A stretch of 64,000 nt of DNA from contig MKVZ01000016.1 of NCBI GenBank assembly GCA_001898995.1, forward strand, positions 184,108-248,107, given 5' to 3'. The first letter of the stretch is position 1, and each line of letters begins with the position of its first letter. The DNA comes from Rhizobiales bacterium 63-22 (lineage in GTDB: Bacteria; Pseudomonadota; Alphaproteobacteria; Rhizobiales; Rhizobiaceae). The notes beneath the pieces were generated by a model. It was not told the DNA's origin and did not search any database. It saw only the letters and a program-made list of their open reading frames with translations. Shown piece after piece: positions 60,061 to 64,000 of the stretch. A program made the position numbers and the translations under genes.

Positions 60061-62038
60061 ATGAACGCTTCATTGCCGGCGGACCGGGCCGCTGGTCCGC
60101 ATGCCCGCCGTGGAGCATGGCGATGGCCCGTTCCGCCCGCAGCGCGGGTGCGAAGAGATAGCCCTGCCCGCTGTTGCAGCCGAGCCGGAACAGCGTGGCG
60201 CGCTCCGCCTCCGTCTCCACGCCCTCGGCCGTGACCTTGATCCCCAGCGCCGTGCCGATCTCCACGATGGCGCGCACGATATGCTGGTTCTCTCTGGATT
60301 GGTCTATGCCACTGACGAAATCCTTGTCGATCTTGATCTTGTCGATGCGCCCGTTCCTGAGCGAGGCAAAAGTGGCGAAGCCGGTGCCGAAATCGTCGAG
60401 CGCGATCGCCACGCCTCCATCTGAAAGCACGCCCAGGCTTTCGTTCATCGCGCGCTGATCGAAGGGCGCTTCCTCGGTGATCTCCACTTCCAGCATTGCG
60501 GACGGCAGGCCGTGACGGTCCATCTCCGACAGGATTTCATGCGGAATCTGCCCATTGACGAGTTCGCGCGGCGAAAGGTTCATTGCCACCGTGAGATCGG
60601 CCCGACCGCGATCGCGAAGCTTCCCGATCATCCCGCAGCAACTGGACAGCACGCTGTGCGTCAATTGATGCACCACGCCGATGGCGCAGGCAATGTCGAT
60701 GATCTCCGGCGGCGAGATGGCGCCATGCTGCGGATGCGTCCAGCGCAACAGCCCTTCGAAACCGATGGTCCGCCCCGTCGAAAGCTCCACGACGGGCTGG
60801 AACCAGGTCTGCACCTGCCCGGTTTCGATGGCCACGCGCAGGTCGCGCTCGACGCTCATCTTCCGCTCCCATTCCTGCTGAAGATGCTCGTCGAAAAGAT
60901 AATACTCGTTGCGGCCGCGCTTCTTGGCGGCGTAGAGCGCGAAATCGGCGTGCAGCAGCATCTCGACGGGATCGAGATAGCCCAGCCGGCAGATGCCGAC
61001 GCAGGCGCCGATCTCCACCGACAGCAGGCCCTGATACCGGTTGGCGATGCCGGCGATGATACGTTTCGCCAGAGGCCCCGGCAGGTTGTCGTCCGCCGAT
61101 CGGGGGTGGAACAGCAGAAATTCGTCGCCGCCGATGCGCGCGAGGATGGAGCCCTCGGGGGCGATATAGCGGATGCGTTCGGTGATCGCGATCAGAAGAT
61201 CGTCGCCGGCCTTGTGGCCATAGGTGTCGTTGACCGACTTGAAGCCGTCGAGATCGATCAGCATGACGAGAAACGGAGCATCCACCGGCGAAAAGTGCTG
61301 CATCGCGTGTTCGAGGCCGCGCCGGTTGAAAAGGCCGGTCAGCGGATCCTCTTCCGACATGATCGCCATCTCCCGCGCCGTCTGCTCCGCCTCGTGTTTC
61401 AGGCGGCTCGTCTCGATGAAACGGTTCTGGCCGAGAAGCGCGCCGCGTGTCAGGCCGATCCCGAACAGCACCACGGCAAAAGCCAGCAGGCAGCGCGGCA
61501 GATCGGGCTGCATCAGCAGGCAGATGACCGTCACGGCCAGCGGCGGCGTGATGAAATTGATCGCGACCGCCGCATAGGACGAACCGTATGTCACCGCGCC
61601 GGCACAGATGCCGGCGAGGATCACCAGATAGGGCGCGAATTGCGGCGAGGTGAAACCGTACGCCAGATAGGCTACCCCCGCCCACAGGATGCCGGCGAGC
61701 GCGGCAAAAAGCTTGAAGCGTGTCAGGTGGCGCGTGAGATACTCCGAATCCGCCTGCATGGCGGCGCTGGCGCGATGGAACTTCAATACGTCGACAATGC
61801 GGATTACATTGACCGCGTTGACCAGAATGAACCAGACGATCCCCTCGCCCAAATCTCCGCTGATCACCTGCATCACCAGGACCAGTACAGACAGGATGCT
61901 GCTGACCGGCATGGAAAAGCGCAGACCCTTGCAGATATCCCGCAGCTGGTCCGCCGTTATCTTGTCCGAAATCGGATCGTGAGGCTCGCTATAGGCGGCC
62001 CTCATCAGACGGAACCAGTATGCGGTGTTCGATTTCAT
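60059..62038 (-). CDS. Membrane GGDEF-EAL cyclic-di-GMP protein
   Basis: A 659-residue protein: an N-terminal membrane domain (about 45-190, several helices), a GGDEF domain (about 220-375, active-site RIGGDEF) and an EAL domain (about 390-640). The GGDEF inhibitory-site RxxD is absent (PEGS stands in its place). In the EAL domain the signature is EGL, but the catalytic residues look intact: NLSPREL, EITEEAPF, ALDDFGTGFA, KIKIDKDFV and TAEGVETE. So diguanylate cyclase and phosphodiesterase activity are both possible. Start at 62038; the frame is open upstream but the peptide is not domain-like. Confidence 0.9.
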   Translation of the reverse strand: MKSNTAYWFRLMRAAYSEPHDPISDKITADQLRDICKGLRFSMPVSSILSVLVLVMQVISGDLGEGIVWFILVNAVNVIRIVDVLKFHRASAAMQADSEYLTRHLTRFKLFAALAGILWAGVAYLAYGFTSPQFAPYLVILAGICAGAVTYGSSYAAVAINFITPPLAVTVICLLMQPDLPRCLLAFAVVLFGIGLTRGALLGQNRFIETSRLKHEAEQTAREMAIMSEEDPLTGLFNRRGLEHAMQHFSPVDAPFLVMLIDLDGFKSVNDTYGHKAGDDLLIAITERIRYIAPEGSILARIGGDEFLLFHPRSADDNLPGPLAKRIIAGIANRYQGLLSVEIGACVGICRLGYLDPVEMLLHADFALYAAKKRGRNEYYLFDEHLQQEWERKMSVERDLRVAIETGQVQTWFQPVVELSTGRTIGFEGLLRWTHPQHGAISPPEIIDIACAIGVVHQLTHSVLSSCCGMIGKLRDRGRADLTVAMNLSPRELVNGQIPHEILSEMDRHGLPSAMLEVEITEEAPFDQRAMNESLGVLSDGGVAIALDDFGTGFATFASLRNGRIDKIKIDKDFVSGIDQSRENQHIVRAIVEIGTALGIKVTAEGVETEAERATLFRLGCNSGQGYLFAPALRAERAIAMLHGGHADQRPGPPAMKRS

Positions 62039-62263
62039 ATGCGCGACCCCAACGGAGAGCGTGTTCAAGCACGTCGAACAGGCGCCCGCAGCCCCTTCCT
62101 GCCCGGATTGAATTGGTGGCCGACATGACCGGCCCGACCGGCCGCCGGAGGCGTAAACCGGATATAGCATGAAGATCGCCGGACTTGCCAGATTACGACA
62201 GCACGATCGGCCGTCCCGGCGATCATTTCGCGGGCAGGCCCTATGCGGCGCGCTGGCTCCGGA

Positions 62264-64000
62264 TTACAGGGCGGAACGGCCGCGCCCGCGCATGATGCGC
62301 GCGACCGTTCCGGCGCGCGCATCCGCCGCCAGTCGGCTGGCCTCCACCGTCAGGCGGATGCGCCAGTTCGGATATTCGTCCACCGTGCCGGGCAGATTGG
62401 GTTGCGCCTCCATGCCGAGCAGAATTTCCGCCTGCACGCCGACAAGCGCCGAAGGCGTGCGGGCAAGGAAATCGTGCAACGCATCCTCGCCCGCGTCCGG
62501 CAGCAGGCTATCCAAAGCCGCAACTTCCGTGGCACGGAAGGCGAGTTCGGCGCCCCGCGCCTCGTCGGGCTTGCCGGCGATACGGGCGCGTTCCCCGATA
62601 TCGGCGCCGGAGCGCCAGCCGCGCCATGTCGGCAGGTCGTGGGTGGAGAAGCTGGCGATGGCGCTTATCTCGTAATCTTCCGGCGCACGGAATTGCGGCG
62701 GTTCCCAGTTGTCACGCTCGAACATGGCGACACGGCAGCCGAGAATGCCCGATTGCGCCAGCGCCGCCTGCAAGCCGTCGGGCAGGACACCCAGATCCTC
62801 GCCGACGATCACCGCACCCCTGCGCGCCGCCTCGATGCGCGTCACCGCCAGCATGGCGTCGCGCGGCATGCGCATATATGCGCCGGGCAGGCCCCGCGGC
62901 ACCCAGAAGGCACGCTCGAAGCCGAGCACATGGTCGATGCGCAGGACGCCGGCGAAACGCAGATGCCGGCGCAGCGTCTCGGCGAAGGGCGCATAGGCGC
63001 GAGCGCGCAGCGCCAGCGGATTGAAGGGCGCGAGGTTCCAGTTCTGCCCGTCTGGACCGAGCGGATCGGGCGGCGCGCCGAGCGAGATGCCCACCGCGAA
63101 GCTGCCGGGGTCTTCCCATGTCTCCGCACCGAACGGATGGGTTCCGACCGCGAGATCTAGATAGAGGCCGTGCTTCATGCCGGCCTGCCGCGCCGCCTCA
63201 TGGGCCTGCGACAGTGCGCTGTCCGCCCGCCATTGCAGCCATGCGTGGAAGCGCATTTCCGGTTCCAGTTCCGCCCGCGCGGCCAGGACCCGCGGATTGG
63301 ATGGCACATGAAGCTCGGCGGGCCAGTCGCACCAATAGGCGCCATGCCGTTCCGAAAGCGCCTGATGCAGCGCGAACAGCGCGAGGCTTTCGCCCTCCGC
63401 CGCGCGCCATGCGTCGAAGCGTTCATCGCCGTCGAAAGCGGTATATTGGGTGCGCAGCGCCGCCCGCCGTCCGGGAATGTCGCGGGCGTAATCGATCAGC
63501 GGGCCTTCCGCGCCCTCGCCGCCCGCCAGATGCAGCACGTTGAGCCGCCGCCGGTGCGATGGCGTATAGGGGCTGAAGCAGCCGGTCTCGACCGGAAACC
63601 CGGCATGGACCGGATTGATGCCGATGAAGCTCGCGCCATGCCCGCCCATGCCGGAGGCCAGCGCTGCCAGATCGTCATAGGAACCGATGCCCTTTTGCGA
63701 AAGCCCGTAAAGCGGCGCGATCAGGCCCCAGCATCGGTCCGGCAGGGACAGGCGGTGAGGCGCGGCCAGCAGGGTGAAGGCGCGGCCGCCGGCCTGAAGT
63801 CGATGAATGCCGAGCGGTAGAACCGGCAGGCTGTCCGATCCCCGCCCCTCCGCGGTTGTGCCGTCCTCGAATGTCAGACGCCATTCCGTATCGGCGGAAA
63901 AAGTAAGGGCGGCCCTCTCGCCCGCCCTGGAAATCACATCCTCCGGAATGTCGTCGTGCCCCTCGGCCAGTGCGGCTTCCGCTTCGGCCCATGTCGCCGC
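62264..64000 (-). CDS. malQ: 4-alpha-glucanotransferase, C-terminal 578 residues (start outside the window)
   Basis: The frame runs to the window edge without a start, so only the C-terminal part is seen. It is a GH77 amylomaltase that transfers maltodextrin segments: WGLIAPLYGLSQKGIGSYDD, GMGGHGASFIGINPVHA, the nucleophile-region RIDHVLGFERAFWVPRG, IVGEDLGVLPDGL and SFSTHDLPTWRGW carry the conserved acidic residues. Several Val/Met codons near the edge could start a shorter protein, but the N-terminal domain of this family suggests the true start lies beyond 64000. Confidence 0.9.
   Translation of the reverse strand, partial: AATWAEAEAALAEGHDDIPEDVISRAGERAALTFSADTEWRLTFEDGTTAEGRGSDSLPVLPLGIHRLQAGGRAFTLLAAPHRLSLPDRCWGLIAPLYGLSQKGIGSYDDLAALASGMGGHGASFIGINPVHAGFPVETGCFSPYTPSHRRRLNVLHLAGGEGAEGPLIDYARDIPGRRAALRTQYTAFDGDERFDAWRAAEGESLALFALHQALSERHGAYWCDWPAELHVPSNPRVLAARAELEPEMRFHAWLQWRADSALSQAHEAARQAGMKHGLYLDLAVGTHPFGAETWEDPGSFAVGISLGAPPDPLGPDGQNWNLAPFNPLALRARAYAPFAETLRRHLRFAGVLRIDHVLGFERAFWVPRGLPGAYMRMPRDAMLAVTRIEAARRGAVIVGEDLGVLPDGLQAALAQSGILGCRVAMFERDNWEPPQFRAPEDYEISAIASFSTHDLPTWRGWRSGADIGERARIAGKPDEARGAELAFRATEVAALDSLLPDAGEDALHDFLARTPSALVGVQAEILLGMEAQPNLPGTVDEYPNWRIRLTVEASRLAADARAGTVARIMRGRGRSAL

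Noticed and set aside
1..64000. tRNA or rRNA genes, CRISPR arrays, insertion sequences or prophage genes
   Set aside because: No cloverleaf-like sequence, direct-repeat array, transposase or integrase motif was seen in any frame. Repeats found are short intergenic elements only.

Overview
This is a GC-rich 64 kb stretch of a Hyphomicrobiales (Rhizobiales) genome. Gene content and intergenic elements look most like the Brucella/Ochrobactrum lineage: a fused PhaAB-type Mrp antiporter, an Anbu proteasome-like cluster, a RIME-like mosaic repeat and a PodJ-like Sel1 protein. Naming the family is inference, because no marker gene such as an rRNA is present. Gene density is high, and I see no tRNA, rRNA, CRISPR array, prophage or insertion sequence.

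Layout. (1) 1-2230: the start of a sugar ABC binding protein (cut by the window edge), divergent from an amino-sugar kinase and a GntR/HutC regulator. (2) 2273-9313: a minus-strand cytochrome bd operon, gbsR-like > cydD > cydC > cydA > cydB > cydX, with a short tandem-repeat operator candidate in front. (3) 9420-9530: a RIME-like repeat with a 21-bp palindrome. (4) 9533-15599: mnhA(B)-C-D-E-F-G multisubunit cation/proton antiporter. (5) 15600-16183: gene-poor, with a remnant of an FAD/NAD(P)-binding protein. (6) 16184-20906: a nitroreductase, then the four-gene Anbu cluster (ATP-grasp, alpha-E, transglutaminase, Anbu peptidase). (7) 21055-26717: mogA, a TctDE-like two-component system and a NitT/TauT-type ABC transporter. 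(8) 26927-30586: a long low-complexity OmpA-like protein, divergent from a GH25 lipoprotein. (9) 30594-33785: metA with a structured leader, a 33-residue membrane peptide, a type II NADH dehydrogenase and a DUF488 protein. (10) 33897-36994: formaldehyde dehydrogenase, an AI-2E-family exporter and a small Pro-rich secreted protein. (11) 37130-44976: xylulokinase, a GFA protein and a sugar ABC/oxidoreductase/isomerase operon. (12) 45238-49600: msrB, a MerR regulator and a large PodJ-like protein. (13) 49691-53307: phosphoketolase plus acetate kinase. (14) 53536-60010: an EF-hand protein, an ECF sigma / anti-sigma / periplasmic sensor module resembling the CnrH-CnrY-CnrX arrangement, then secreted Trp/His-rich and DUF1800/DUF1501 proteins. 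(15) 60059-64000: a GGDEF-EAL protein and a malQ that runs off the window.

Themes: respiratory and ion energetics (bd oxidase, NDH-2, Mrp antiporter), sugar uptake and catabolism (three sugar loci, the phosphoketolase shunt, malQ), and envelope or stress sensing (OmpA-like, GH25, PodJ-like, the ECF module and several small secreted proteins). The most promising under-described items are the EF-hand/ECF/CnrX-like module, the 9-bp triple repeat before the GbsR-led cyd operon, the metA leader together with Glu111 in MetA, the 33-residue peptide before NDH-2, and two related small secreted proteins at separate loci.
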